From NCBI GenBank assembly GCA_002434245.1, contig DJJR01000080.1, forward strand, positions 77,132 through 141,131: 64,000 nucleotides of DNA, in the 5' to 3' direction. Below the pieces are notes generated by a model that had not been told where the DNA came from, ran no database searches, and saw nothing but the letters and a program-made list of their open reading frames with translations. This DNA comes from Pelosinus fermentans (lineage in GTDB: Bacteria > Bacillota > Negativicutes > DSM-13327). Shown piece after piece: positions 16,228 to 24,534 of this stretch (its first letter is position 1; every line of letters starts with the position of its first letter). The translations under genes and the position numbers were made by a program.

Positions 16228-16839
16228 TTATAAATAACCTTTTATTTTTTCATTGGCATCATCCATTGCCTGGTTTAACGCCTTTGTAATTGGATCTTTG
16301 TATCCAACATCACCAAACACCGTTTTATTTTCCGACAGTCCCGTTACTTGGAAAGAAGCAACTTTATCTTTTTCAGCGTTATAAAATTTGTAACGCAGCT
16401 TTGCTTTTGTTACTACTTTAGCTTGAAAAAAACTCATATGTCTTGTAGTTATTAATTGTGATATCTCCATGGCAATCACATAATCGGCATTCGTTTCCTT
16501 CGCAACAGAAGCTAAGATATCCTTTTCAGCAAGCTCTTGATTTGAAATATCGTATCCCGTACTGTTTAGAGCCTTTTGTACCTCTTCCAAGGGAATGATT
16601 TGAAAATTTTTGTTGGAATAGTGTTCCGTATATTTACCATCCACAATTTCTTGTATGTAACCTTTGTTTTCTTCTGTAGAGTTAATATAAGGAATGATAG
16701 CGAGACGATAGGATGTCTTGGCAACTTGAGCAGCATCATTGTGTGTTTGTTGCGGAGTAGTCATCTCTTCAGCAGACACAATGGCAGACATTGACATTAC
16801 TAAAAGACATAGAATTGCGATAATCGATATTTTTTTCAT
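16228..16839 (-). CDS. Secreted protein of unknown function
   Basis: 203 residues. A clear signal peptide (MKKISIIAILCLLVMSMSAIVSA) suggests export to the periplasm, with cleavage near residue 23 at VSA-EE. The mature part begins the core with YRLAIIPYINSTEENKGYI and a RLAIIP strand. This resembles the opening of LpoB/TolB-N-like or GNA1162-like alpha/beta domains that bind envelope partners, but this is only a fold-level impression. The rest is charged and lysine-rich with no cysteine apart from the signal. AAATGGAGTGG precedes the ATG. I do not recognise a named family. Confidence 0.75.
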   Translation of the reverse strand: MKKISIIAILCLLVMSMSAIVSAEEMTTPQQTHNDAAQVAKTSYRLAIIPYINSTEENKGYIQEIVDGKYTEHYSNKNFQIIPLEEVQKALNSTGYDISNQELAEKDILASVAKETNADYVIAMEISQLITTRHMSFFQAKVVTKAKLRYKFYNAEKDKVASFQVTGLSENKTVFGDVGYKDPITKALNQAMDDANEKIKGYL

Positions 16840-16946
16840 AATTCCACTCCATTTACTTGTTTAATCCGTGTTAATTATACCTTTATTAATAGTCAAATTT
16901 TGTCGAATGGAGAAGACAACTAAAATATATCATTTAGAAATTACCC

Positions 16947-17870
16947 TTAGAGTTTTCTCTTCTTTAATACAAATATCTGTATTTTGAGAAATAATGCTGT
17001 CTTAGAAAGTGAAAATAGTAATACAGCACACCAAATAAGAAAAAATGAAATGAAATGAATTCTTGTAAAGGGTTCGCGATATAAGAAAATCCCTAAAAGA
17101 AGTGAAATCGTGGGTGATACATATTGAAAAAAGCCAAGACTCGTTAATGATAATTTATTAGCACCATCAGTAAACAGCAGTAACGGTATGGCTGTCACAA
17201 TTCCGCTCCCAATCAACAAGATAGAGGTAACTGACAATCCCACAAAGCTTCCCATACCATAACTATCAAGATATATAAGATACAAAAAGGCAAAAGGCGC
17301 TAGTACCAGAGTTTCCAAGGTCAGACTCGTAATTGCACTAACTTCTGGAATCTTCTTGCACAACCCGTATAATCCAGAGCAAGCTGCCAACATTAAAGCA
17401 ACCCAGGGCACACTGCCAAAATGTATTGTCATATATAAAACCCCACACCCTGCCATTACTACAGATACCGTTTGCCAAAAAACTAATCTTTCTTTTAGAA
17501 ATACAATCCCTAACAACACACTAAATAAGGGATTAATATAGTAACCCAGACTTGCCTCGACAATTCGATCATGATTAACAGCCCAAATATAAATGAACCA
17601 ATTGATACTGATAAAAATAGACCCCATAATCAATGCAATTAATTTTTTAGGCGAGAAAGCTAGCTGTTTCATTTCTTCATAAAAATTTTTTCGATTCACT
17701 AACACTGCCATGCCCATCATGAAGAAAAAAGCCCACAAGATACGATGAGCCAAAATTTCATGTGCCGGTACTGACAAGATCAATTTCCAATATATCGGCA
17801 GTATTCCCCATAAGAAGTAGGCTCCAATTGCCGAAATAATTCCTTGCTTTGTATTCTTCTCTTGCATCAT
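16947..17870 (-). CDS. rarD: RarD-type DMT transporter
   Basis: 307 residues with ten hydrophobic helices. The N-terminus QGIISAIGAYFLWGILPIYW is diagnostic for the RarD (chloramphenicol-sensitivity) branch of DMT carriers, followed by HEILAHRILWAFFFM and NWFIYIWAVNHDRIVEASLG. Location is the inner membrane; the physiological substrate is not established. Either of two adjacent ATG codons (17870 or 17867) could start it after GAGAGGCGG. Stands alone, with no obvious partner. Confidence 0.9.
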   Translation of the reverse strand: MMQEKNTKQGIISAIGAYFLWGILPIYWKLILSVPAHEILAHRILWAFFFMMGMAVLVNRKNFYEEMKQLAFSPKKLIALIMGSIFISINWFIYIWAVNHDRIVEASLGYYINPLFSVLLGIVFLKERLVFWQTVSVVMAGCGVLYMTIHFGSVPWVALMLAACSGLYGLCKKIPEVSAITSLTLETLVLAPFAFLYLIYLDSYGMGSFVGLSVTSILLIGSGIVTAIPLLLFTDGANKLSLTSLGFFQYVSPTISLLLGIFLYREPFTRIHFISFFLIWCAVLLFSLSKTALFLKIQIFVLKKRKL

Positions 17871-18035
17871 AATTCATCCGCCTCTCTTATTTTAATTCCT
17901 CCCATGAAGGAACTATTACATTTTCTTTCAACGAAGATACAAGAACTATTATACGAGAAGAATGCTATTTGCTATGTTGACCCAAGCACTGTTTATGTTG
18001 GCAAAGCACCTTTTACAGGAGCTATGTTACAAACA

Positions 18036-18072
18036 TAAAAAAGCAGAGCCACAGGCATAACGCCTCTGGCTC
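18036..18072 (-). terminator. Terminator of the AraC-family gene
   Basis: GAGCCAGAGGC pairs with GCCTGTGGCTC (one mismatch) on the minus strand and is followed by TGCTTTTTTATG. Confidence 0.8.
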
Positions 18073-18143
18073 TATATAGCAGCTTGAAATTATTTACCAT
18101 TTATTGTATGATGCATCATTCAACAAGTGCAATAAGGATCAGC

Positions 18144-19178
18144 TTAATTTACAAGTTGCACTGACGACGTTCGATATTGCAGCGGGGTGATTCCATACTG
18201 TTTCTTAAATGCATAACAAAAATTACTTGGATTTGAATATCCTACGTCTAAAGCAATTTCATTAATTGACTTTTTTGTATCCAATAATAAAGAAATAGAG
18301 TGCTGCAAGCACATTTTACGATGATAGCTAAATATAGTATCTCCATAGATTTTCTTGAACCCTTTTGCCAATTTATTTTTGTTTATCCCTAATTCTTTGG
18401 ACAGAATTCTAACAGTTGGAAGTCCATGTAAATTACCCATGAGTATCTTCGGTATCTTTTTTATTTGGTAACTTTCAAATTCATCCAATGATGCTGCTTC
18501 TATTAATGTTCCCGAGGAATCATATGATACTATATTTGATAATATCTCCATTGTCTTACTTTCAAAAAATAAAATCTTAGATTTTCTAGGTAAACGATCA
18601 TGAAATATCTGCAAAAATGCAGTTGCAATTTCTGGAGGTGCATTGATTCCCTGATAATACTGTTCACGCAATTCATGTTTCAGACGTTCTATTGTTTCTT
18701 CCCAAAGTTCAATTCCGCAGCTTCCAAAGTAGGATGCAATCGCTGCTTTTTCGGCAGTAATAGACACCCCCTGGTATTTTTGACCAGCACAGCGCTTTAC
18801 TGATCCACGTGTCTCACGTGACATGGATATAGAGAGGTCGTTAGGGAAAAGACACATATCACCAACGGTATCTTCTCTTATGGATAAGCAGCCATCAACA
18901 CAATATTCTATTTCAAAATATTCCTGTGATAGCTCAAATTCTGTTATCACATCGTGATGAAAAACAACATCCAAAATCACAAGAATTACATTCTCCATCA
19001 ATTTGTAAACTTTTATGCAGCCTTCTCCATAATCAGGAGCAATATCATATATGATTTCATTAGGACTTTGATGATTGGCAGAGCTGCGTATGGATGCAAA
19101 TTGTGTGTATACTTTCTCGTATTGGCTGATCATTCCCGCATAACCATTTTGAGAATTTATATAAAATCGATGCTCCAT
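18144..19178 (-). CDS. AraC-family transcriptional regulator
   Basis: 344 residues. The C-terminal 100 residues form the double helix-turn-helix: TVRILSKELGINKNKLAKGF, then KKSINEIALDVGYSNPSNFC and the signature AFKKQYGITPLQYR. The N-terminal 230 residues are a sensor domain with a segment YCVDGCLSIREDTVGDMCLF, a layout common in PchR/siderophore-type AraC regulators, but no iron gene is adjacent. AAAGGAGT precedes the ATG. Neighbours on both sides are unrelated, so the target is unknown. Confidence 0.88.
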   Translation of the reverse strand: MEHRFYINSQNGYAGMISQYEKVYTQFASIRSSANHQSPNEIIYDIAPDYGEGCIKVYKLMENVILVILDVVFHHDVITEFELSQEYFEIEYCVDGCLSIREDTVGDMCLFPNDLSISMSRETRGSVKRCAGQKYQGVSITAEKAAIASYFGSCGIELWEETIERLKHELREQYYQGINAPPEIATAFLQIFHDRLPRKSKILFFESKTMEILSNIVSYDSSGTLIEAASLDEFESYQIKKIPKILMGNLHGLPTVRILSKELGINKNKLAKGFKKIYGDTIFSYHRKMCLQHSISLLLDTKKSINEIALDVGYSNPSNFCYAFKKQYGITPLQYRTSSVQLVN

Positions 19179-19261
19179 CTGTATGACTCCTTTTATTGAA
19201 ATGGTAATATTTTTGTCTTTTATTAAAGTTCAGCATTATATAATTTTTACTTATTTGCCTA

Positions 19262-19304
19262 TTAAAATACAAACTCCTGCAAAAGCATACGATTTTGCAG
19301 GAGT
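19262..19304 (-). terminator. Terminator of the terC-like gene, CTCCTGCA family
   Basis: ACTCCTGCAAAA (19273-19284) pairs with TTTTGCAGGAGT (19293-19304); the minus-strand tail TTTGTATTTT gives the T run. Confidence 0.85.
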
Positions 19305-19329
19305 CTCATCGATTTTTGACCAATTCTCT

Positions 19330-20088
19330 TTATTCTTTCACCTCTACTGGCTTTGAGAAAAACCAGCCGCCAAGACAAATCAGAAGAAATCCACTCCAGA
19401 AAATAAGCTTCCATTCTACTGAACCGGAGAATCCTGCATCCAGCCAAGCAACTCCCGGATGTGACAACGTATAAACAGCCAGCTTGACACCTACCCAACC
19501 GACCAACAGATACGCCGCGGTTTCCAGACCCGGCTTACGAAGCAGGATATCCACAAACCACTGGGCAGCAAAACGCATGATCACCAGACCAACAAATCCG
19601 CCAGCAAAAACCACCATGAAATGTCCGCCGTCAAGTCCTCCAATGCTTGGCAGTGTAGTTTTCGGCAAACTAACCGCCAATGCAACTGCTGCCAGAATGG
19701 AGTCTGCTGCAAAAGCAATATCCGCCATTTCCACCTTTATCACAGTATTCCAGAAGCCTGATCCTTCATCAGCAGCCGACTTAACGGTCCCTCCATTGCT
19801 GCACACAACAGCTTTATATATATGATTGAGACTTAGAAAAATCAAATAAAGCGCTCCTACCGCTTGCAGCTGCCACCATTCGATCAGCATCGATATTGCG
19901 AACAACGATGCCGCGCGAAAAACAAATGCTCCTGCCAAACCGTACATCAGAGCCCTCTTGCGTTCTTCAACCGGCAAATGTTTAACCATAACCCCCAGAA
20001 CGCAGGCATTGTCAGCCGCCAAAATCCCTTCCAAGAAAATGAGAATCACAAACATCCAAGCATATTCTACTACAATTGTAACATCCAT
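19330..20088 (-). CDS. TerC/YkoY-family membrane protein, probable Mn2+ exporter
   Basis: 252 residues, about seven membrane helices. The family marks are EGILAADNACVLGVMVKHLP, with the conserved acidic/Asn metal site in helix 1, and a second acidic site in VEMADIAFAADSILAAVAL. Members such as MeeY/YkoY and Alx are linked to manganese efflux or metalation of exported enzymes. This fits the yybP-ykoY riboswitch directly upstream, which turns such genes on when Mn2+ is high. GGGAGGG precedes the ATG at 20088. Single-gene transcript with its own promoter and terminator. Confidence 0.9.
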   Translation of the reverse strand: MDVTIVVEYAWMFVILIFLEGILAADNACVLGVMVKHLPVEERKRALMYGLAGAFVFRAASLFAISMLIEWWQLQAVGALYLIFLSLNHIYKAVVCSNGGTVKSAADEGSGFWNTVIKVEMADIAFAADSILAAVALAVSLPKTTLPSIGGLDGGHFMVVFAGGFVGLVIMRFAAQWFVDILLRKPGLETAAYLLVGWVGVKLAVYTLSHPGVAWLDAGFSGSVEWKLIFWSGFLLICLGGWFFSKPVEVKE

Positions 20089-20112
20089 TTCTATCCCTCC
20101 CTTTTCTACATC

Positions 20113-20169
20113 AAAAAAGACCCCGCCTATGAAAGAGACAATTTAATTGCTCTTCTATAGGCAAAGGTC
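20113..20169 (-). terminator. Regulated terminator of the Mn2+ riboswitch
   Basis: Minus-strand stem 20169-20150 with 20137-20119 (GACCTTTGCCTATAGAAGAG against CTCTTTCATAGGCGGGGTC), then TTTTTT. Its left arm contains the 3' strand of aptamer P1 (20167-20161), so aptamer and terminator exclude each other. Confidence 0.85.
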
Positions 20170-20250
20170 TCGCATACAACTTGCATTGCCAGAAAGCCGG
20201 AGTCTGCACTCGTATTGACGGCTTACCTGTATTTAGCTACTCCCCTTTGC
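20161..20250 (-). promoter_or_regulatory. yybP-ykoY (Mn2+) riboswitch
   Basis: On the minus strand the hallmark GCAAAGGGGAGTAGCT opens the element; the GCAAAGG strand of P1 pairs with CCTTTGC at 20167-20161. The second conserved loop region follows GCGAGACC near the 3' end. Known members sense Mn2+ with some Ca2+/Mg2+ support and act as ON switches. Here metal binding would stabilise P1 and prevent the overlapping terminator, raising expression of the TerC-like gene. Confidence 0.92.
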
Positions 20251-20275
20251 AGGAGGCTTTATTGAGTTATAATTT

Positions 20276-20305
20276 ATTATAGAGGTAATAAAGGTATTTT
20301 GTCAA
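20276..20305 (-). promoter_or_regulatory. Sigma-A promoter of the riboswitch-terC transcript
   Basis: Minus strand: TTGACA (20305-20300), 18-bp spacer, TATAAT (20281-20276). Start site near 20269, just ahead of the aptamer. Confidence 0.8.
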
Positions 20306-20354
20306 TAATAATTCTTCTAAAAATATTCGCTGATATATTATTGCCAATGCTCCT

Positions 20355-21059
20355 TTACAGATCTACCTTATGCTCTAAAAGGTAAGAAGTCGCCATAAAT
20401 AATATCCCAAAAGTAACAATATCAAATATCATGCTTCCAACATTCATTGTCATGGTTGTGACAGAATGAATTTGCACCATCTGGGGAAAGAGATTTGCAA
20501 TTGCCACTGATAGCCCTGTCCTTGCTATGCTTAGAAGAAAGAAAATAATGAAGGAGCCTATTTTCCCTACCTTGTTCCCTTTCAAGGCGATTCTTCCAAC
20601 AACCATACAAAAGTACATAAATGTTAGTGTCGAAACGACAGTCCATAGATGCATCAGGATAAAATACAATAATTCATGTATTTCAACTTGCTGCAAAATA
20701 GCATTAAGTAATCTTCCTTGATCAAGCAGACAAAACATGGATACAGACACAGTCATAACAATGCTGATTTGAATCACAGCAGTAATCAACCTTGACGCCA
20801 TGATTGAGACACCGGACTGAGGAAGTGTAAATAACAGATACCCTTGGTCATCATACAGATAATCACTCATCAATGTTAACGAAGCTATGCATATAACGAC
20901 CAGGGCACCGCCTCCTAAGAAACCAGATAAGACAGGTGCTCCAATTTGCCAGGAGTCTACCTTGGTCATTAAGAAGAGATTTCCGATTATAACGGTTAGG
21001 CAAATACCCAATATGGTTAGCAACTTTCCTCTTAATTCATATTTTATAAGATGAAACAT
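20355..21059 (-). CDS. ABC-2 type membrane permease
   Basis: 234 residues, six hydrophobic segments, starting MFHLIKYELRGKLLTILG as in many ABC-2 permeases. It pairs with the ATPase gene upstream, which it meets at 21059 with a one-base overlap. Together with the YtrA-type GntR regulator this is the classic small three-gene operon (regulator, ATPase, permease) of Firmicutes, often linked to cell-envelope stress or antimicrobial peptides. Substrate unknown. I see no strong terminator before the riboswitch promoter of the next gene. Confidence 0.82.
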   Translation of the reverse strand: MFHLIKYELRGKLLTILGICLTVIIGNLFLMTKVDSWQIGAPVLSGFLGGGALVVICIASLTLMSDYLYDDQGYLLFTLPQSGVSIMASRLITAVIQISIVMTVSVSMFCLLDQGRLLNAILQQVEIHELLYFILMHLWTVVSTLTFMYFCMVVGRIALKGNKVGKIGSFIIFFLLSIARTGLSVAIANLFPQMVQIHSVTTMTMNVGSMIFDIVTFGILFMATSYLLEHKVDL

Positions 21060-21754
21060 TATTGAAACACCTCCCTGTACAATTCATCAATAGATTTATT
21101 CTTATTCGATCGTAATTCCTCTGCATTCCCCTGCAGCACAATTTCTCCGTCAGAAATAAATGCCACCTCATCAAAAATTCGTTCAATATCATTTACAAGA
21201 TGGGTCGTAATAATCATGGAGCTGTTTTCACTAAAATTATTGATGATAGCATCTAATATTTTTTCTCGGGCAGTAGGATCTACTCCGCCAAGGGGCTCAT
21301 CCAATATATACAGCTTAGCCTTCCGGGAAAGCACTAAGGTTAGTTTTAATTTTTCTTTCATGCCCTTTGACAGACTCTTAACACTGCTATTGGCATCTAG
21401 TTTCATAAACTCCAGCAGCGCAAAGGCTTTCTTTTCATCAAAGTCAGAGTAAAAATCCTTAAAATATTGAACTGCATCTTTTATTTTCATCCATTTGAAT
21501 AAATATTCTGTGTCAGGCAGATACGAAACGATAGACTTTGTATACACCCCAGGTTTTTGGCCATCTATAAGCAGTTTTCCAGAGGAAGGATGCAATATGC
21601 CCGCCGCTATTTTTAAAAACGTAGTTTTACCACTGCCATTGGGACCAAGAAGACCCAGGATTTTTCCTTGTTGTATCGTTAAAGTTGCTCCTTGCAATGC
21701 TCTCTTATTCAAATAGGATTTACATAAGTTTTCAGCTTCCAATACATTATACAT
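21059..21754 (-). CDS. ABC transporter ATP-binding protein
   Basis: 231 residues. Walker A GLLGPNGSGKTTFLKIAAG near residue 34, signature VKSLSKGMKEKLKLTLVLS (a degenerate LSKGM form common in ABC-2 exporters), Walker B LYILDEPLGGVDPTAREKIL, and the switch histidine in MIITTHLVND. It energises the permease encoded next. It overlaps the regulator gene by 8 bp, so the three genes are translationally coupled. Confidence 0.92.
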   Translation of the reverse strand: MYNVLEAENLCKSYLNKRALQGATLTIQQGKILGLLGPNGSGKTTFLKIAAGILHPSSGKLLIDGQKPGVYTKSIVSYLPDTEYLFKWMKIKDAVQYFKDFYSDFDEKKAFALLEFMKLDANSSVKSLSKGMKEKLKLTLVLSRKAKLYILDEPLGGVDPTAREKILDAIINNFSENSSMIITTHLVNDIERIFDEVAFISDGEIVLQGNAEELRSNKNKSIDELYREVFQ

Positions 21755-22124
21755 GTTTGTTCACCTCTGTTATATTTTTAGAAATACTCCAAATGATCTC
21801 TTCCTCGCTAAACCCCAAACGCTTCATTCGCAGGATAAAAGAATCGATAACTTCCTTTGCCATTTCTTGTTTCAAATCATCTATCATATGCTTTCGCTCC
21901 CCCACAAATGTACCCATCCCCCTTTGGGTATAGACAATTCCAAGTCGTTCAAGTTCTTGATAGGCTCTTTGCAGGGTATTGGGATTTACCTTTAACATCG
22001 TTGCCATTTCCCGTACTGAAGGCAATTTATCATTTGCTTTTAACTTTTCTGTAGCAATATCCATTTTTATGTGGTCCATAATTTGTAGATATATGGGCAT
22101 CTTATCATCAAATTCTAAATCCAT
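21747..22124 (-). CDS. GntR-family regulator, YtrA subfamily
   Basis: 125 residues, the short YtrA form: a winged helix (PIYLQIMDHIKMDIATEKL, LPSVREMATMLKVNPNTLQR, then TQRGMGTFVG) with only a brief C-terminal dimerisation helix and no effector domain. It heads the operon with the ABC genes and probably represses it. AAGGAGATGAAGGT precedes the ATG. The promoter has an inverted repeat AGTGT-N14-ACACT over its -10, a plausible autoregulatory site. Confidence 0.92.
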   Translation of the reverse strand: MDLEFDDKMPIYLQIMDHIKMDIATEKLKANDKLPSVREMATMLKVNPNTLQRAYQELERLGIVYTQRGMGTFVGERKHMIDDLKQEMAKEVIDSFILRMKRLGFSEEEIIWSISKNITEVNKHV

Positions 22125-22159
22125 ACCTTCATCTCCTTAGCTTGCTACATCTCCAGTCC

Positions 22160-22202
22160 AGTGTGTTAGTTCAATAGTACACTAGATCATTTTATTTGTC
22201 AA
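22160..22202 (-). promoter_or_regulatory. Promoter and operator of the GntR-ABC operon
   Basis: Minus strand TTGACA (22202-22197), 17-bp spacer, TACTAT (22179-22174). The inverted repeat AGTGT (22160-22164) and ACACT (22179-22183) covers the -10 region and start site. Confidence 0.65.
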
Positions 22203-22235
22203 TTTTTTCACTGACTCATCTCAACAGGATTCAAC

Positions 22236-22277
22236 ACAAAAGGGACAGATTGAATTTTTTCAACCTGTCCCTTTTGA
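22236..22277 (-). terminator. Terminator of ddh
   Basis: AAAAGGGACAG (22238-22248) pairs with CTGTCCCTTTT (22265-22275) after the ddh stop. Confidence 0.8.
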
Positions 22278-22294
22278 TCCTATTTAACTACTTA

Positions 22295-23269
22295 TTAAAG
22301 CATCGCCGCCCGCAACTCTTCACCTGACTTCGGCGATAACAAGCCAAAGGGAATATCAAATACGGTAAAGGCACCTGTACTCCCCTTCTGGGCTAAGCGG
22401 AAAGTCGCCCGGGCATAGGCAACGAGAACACTGGAAGTAAATTCAGGATTACTGTCCAGTTTAAGGGCAAACTCCATAACATGGTTAGTATTTGGACTGG
22501 TGGAACCGGTACGGAAAACAAAGCCGCCATGGGGATAACCTGCATGCTCAGCTTGGAGTTCTTCGTCCGATATAAACGTAACATGGGTTTCATATCCTTC
22601 AAAATAATGAGGCATAGTTTTAATCTCTTTTGTAATGGCATCAAGATCTGCACCTGGCGCGGCTACAACATAGCATTCACGGGTATGGGCTGTGTTGGAA
22701 CTGACATTTAGGGCCTCCCCTGCCCGCCAAGAGGCAATTACCTGCTCTTTCGGAACGGTATACTGTTTTGCATCTTTTACACCGGCAATGCGGCGAATGG
22801 CATCGGAATGACCTTGACTTACCCCTTTACCCCAAAAGGTATGGTTTGTTCCATTAGGTAAGACTGAACTCGCTAGAAGTCGGTTTAGCGAAAAAAGACC
22901 GGGGTCCCAGCCGACGGAGATGGTTGCAACAGTCCCTGAATTCTCAGCAATCGTATTCATGGAAGCAAAATAATCGTTAATCTTGGCATGAGTATCAAAA
23001 CTATCCACAGTATTAAAAAGGGAAGCAATCAGCGGTCCCTGTTCTATCAAGTCCGTTGCCGACCCGCCACACAGCAGCATCACATCAATTTTTCCTTTAT
23101 AGACGGCAGCATCCTTTATGGAGAGGACAGGTACGCCGCTTTTTGTCCCTGGGAGGCTGCGGCGTGAAAAAACGGCCACAAGTTCCATATCTGGATTATT
23201 GCCAATTGCCAATTCCACACCTCTGCCCAGATTTCCATAGCCTACAATACCAATTCGTATTTTTTGCAT
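22295..23269 (-). CDS. ddh: meso-Diaminopimelate D-dehydrogenase
   Basis: 324 residues, the usual length. NADPH-dependent, interconverting meso-DAP and tetrahydrodipicolinate, a one-step route to DAP for peptidoglycan and lysine. Rossmann motif IGIVGYGNLGRGVE at residues 7-20, the family's LLCGGSATDL and FNTVDSFDTHAKI, then SVGWDPGLFSLNRLL and FWGKGVSQGHSDAIRRI, all typical of Ddh. AGGAGGT precedes the ATG. It stands alone with its own terminator; the LysR gene upstream on the same strand starts 900 bp away. Confidence 0.95.
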   Translation of the reverse strand: MQKIRIGIVGYGNLGRGVELAIGNNPDMELVAVFSRRSLPGTKSGVPVLSIKDAAVYKGKIDVMLLCGGSATDLIEQGPLIASLFNTVDSFDTHAKINDYFASMNTIAENSGTVATISVGWDPGLFSLNRLLASSVLPNGTNHTFWGKGVSQGHSDAIRRIAGVKDAKQYTVPKEQVIASWRAGEALNVSSNTAHTRECYVVAAPGADLDAITKEIKTMPHYFEGYETHVTFISDEELQAEHAGYPHGGFVFRTGSTSPNTNHVMEFALKLDSNPEFTSSVLVAYARATFRLAQKGSTGAFTVFDIPFGLLSPKSGEELRAAML

Positions 23270-23288
23270 CTTAAAGTACCTCCTATTA

Positions 23289-24191
23289 TTAGGTATATTT
23301 TGTCAAGTAATCAACTTCTTTGAATATTTCTGCTGCAAAGACATCAAAAATGGTTATTGCTTCTTTTGTTCTGGATTTTGCAAATTTATGAGTAAGCTTA
23401 TAACAGATTCTGTCGGGAGGAGGATCACTCAATCTTTGAATCGTATAGGTGTTAGCTGCTGCCGTGGATTGAGCGATGGATAAGGGAACAATGGCCCATT
23501 GCTTTGGTGTTCTAAGAAGAGGTAAAACCATGGGGCCGTTGCTTACCTGAATATGAGATGACTGAAAAGGGTCCCACCATTTGTTATGCCAGATCTGATA
23601 AGCCGGGAACCATTCATGATACAATTCATCACGGGGATTCAGCTGATCTGGGTCAATATTGGGAGCCCCTAAATGCTCTGGCAAAGCCAAACGGACAACG
23701 ACCATAGGCTCTGCAAAAAAGGGAGCTAATTCGATGTTCTTTATGATTCTCTCATGCAAAACAAAAGCAATATCGATCGTACGCTGTTCAATTAATGTAT
23801 AAAGATCTGTTGAATTTTGAGTGTAGATATGTAAGCGCATGGCAGGGTGCTGTTGGATGATCTGCTGATAAATATTGGGCAGCACATGAGTATTTACGCT
23901 GTCAACTGCACCAATTGCTAACGACAGCCGAGTATGTGCTTTTAATGATTGAGTTTCTAATAACAATTGAATCCACTTTTCCGCAACTGGAATGAAATCC
24001 TCACCCGCAGGAGTAAGAGAGATGGCTTTTAATCCCTTGCCGCGTTCAATCAGAACCAGATCCAGTTCTTGTTCCAGGTTCTTGAGGCGATGGCTCACAG
24101 AAGACTGAGATAGGTGAAGTATTTCAGCAGCCTTTGTCAAACTCTGATTAGAGACAACCGCTAAAAATGCTTGAATGTCATCAATATTCAT
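23289..24191 (-). CDS. LysR-family transcriptional regulator
   Basis: 300 residues. N-terminal winged helix IQAFLAVVSNQSLTKAAEIL, then SQSSVSHRLKNLEQELDLVL; effector domain beginning LSLAIGAVDSVNTHVLPNIY. It lies 19 bp upstream of ddh on the same strand and is divergent from the small membrane protein and TSUP exporter at 24332 and 24535. The divergent pair is the more usual target for a LysR protein. AAAGGGGC precedes the ATG. Confidence 0.9.
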   Translation of the reverse strand: MNIDDIQAFLAVVSNQSLTKAAEILHLSQSSVSHRLKNLEQELDLVLIERGKGLKAISLTPAGEDFIPVAEKWIQLLLETQSLKAHTRLSLAIGAVDSVNTHVLPNIYQQIIQQHPAMRLHIYTQNSTDLYTLIEQRTIDIAFVLHERIIKNIELAPFFAEPMVVVRLALPEHLGAPNIDPDQLNPRDELYHEWFPAYQIWHNKWWDPFQSSHIQVSNGPMVLPLLRTPKQWAIVPLSIAQSTAAANTYTIQRLSDPPPDRICYKLTHKFAKSRTKEAITIFDVFAAEIFKEVDYLTKYT

Positions 24192-24331
24192 TTTTGCCCC
24201 TTTAAGTAAATATTAATTTTTTGCATATTATTAATGAATTTTATTTGTTTTACTTTAAGTATACGCACTGACTATAATAAATTCAAGAGACAGCACCCAA
24301 TAAGGTTGTGCAGAATAAGGGGGGCAAAGCC

Positions 24332-24505
24332 ATGCGAGCTTGCAGTTTTATATGCACAATTATCGTTTTATTTTTATGCATTGACCAATTTTACAGCGGT
24401 CTGAATTGGTGGCGGCTTTTTATTGGCGGTTTTATGATTGTTGCTATATGGACAGATTGTGAACGTTGGCTGCGCTATAAGATAAGGCATAGAAGACATG
24501 AATAA
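24332..24505 (+). CDS. Small membrane protein
   Basis: 57 residues starting MRACSFICTIIVLFLCI, with two hydrophobic segments (about 3-18 and 25-40) and a basic tail ending RYKIRHRRHE. The ATG at 24332 has AAGGGGGG ahead; the in-frame ATG at 24308 lacks a ribosome site. It is followed by the TSUP exporter after 29 bp and is probably cotranscribed with it. No family recognised. Topology with a cationic cytoplasmic tail suggests a helper or accessory subunit, but this is inference. Confidence 0.65.
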   Translation: MRACSFICTIIVLFLCIDQFYSGLNWWRLFIGGFMIVAIWTDCERWLRYKIRHRRHE

Positions 24506-24534
24506 CGTATAGTAAAAATCGGAGGGTAATGCTT

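Noticed and set aside
17904..18038. Plus-strand ORF of 44 codons starting MKELLHFLSTKIQ
   Set aside because: No ribosome site and it runs into the antisense of the AraC terminator; coding bias is not convincing.
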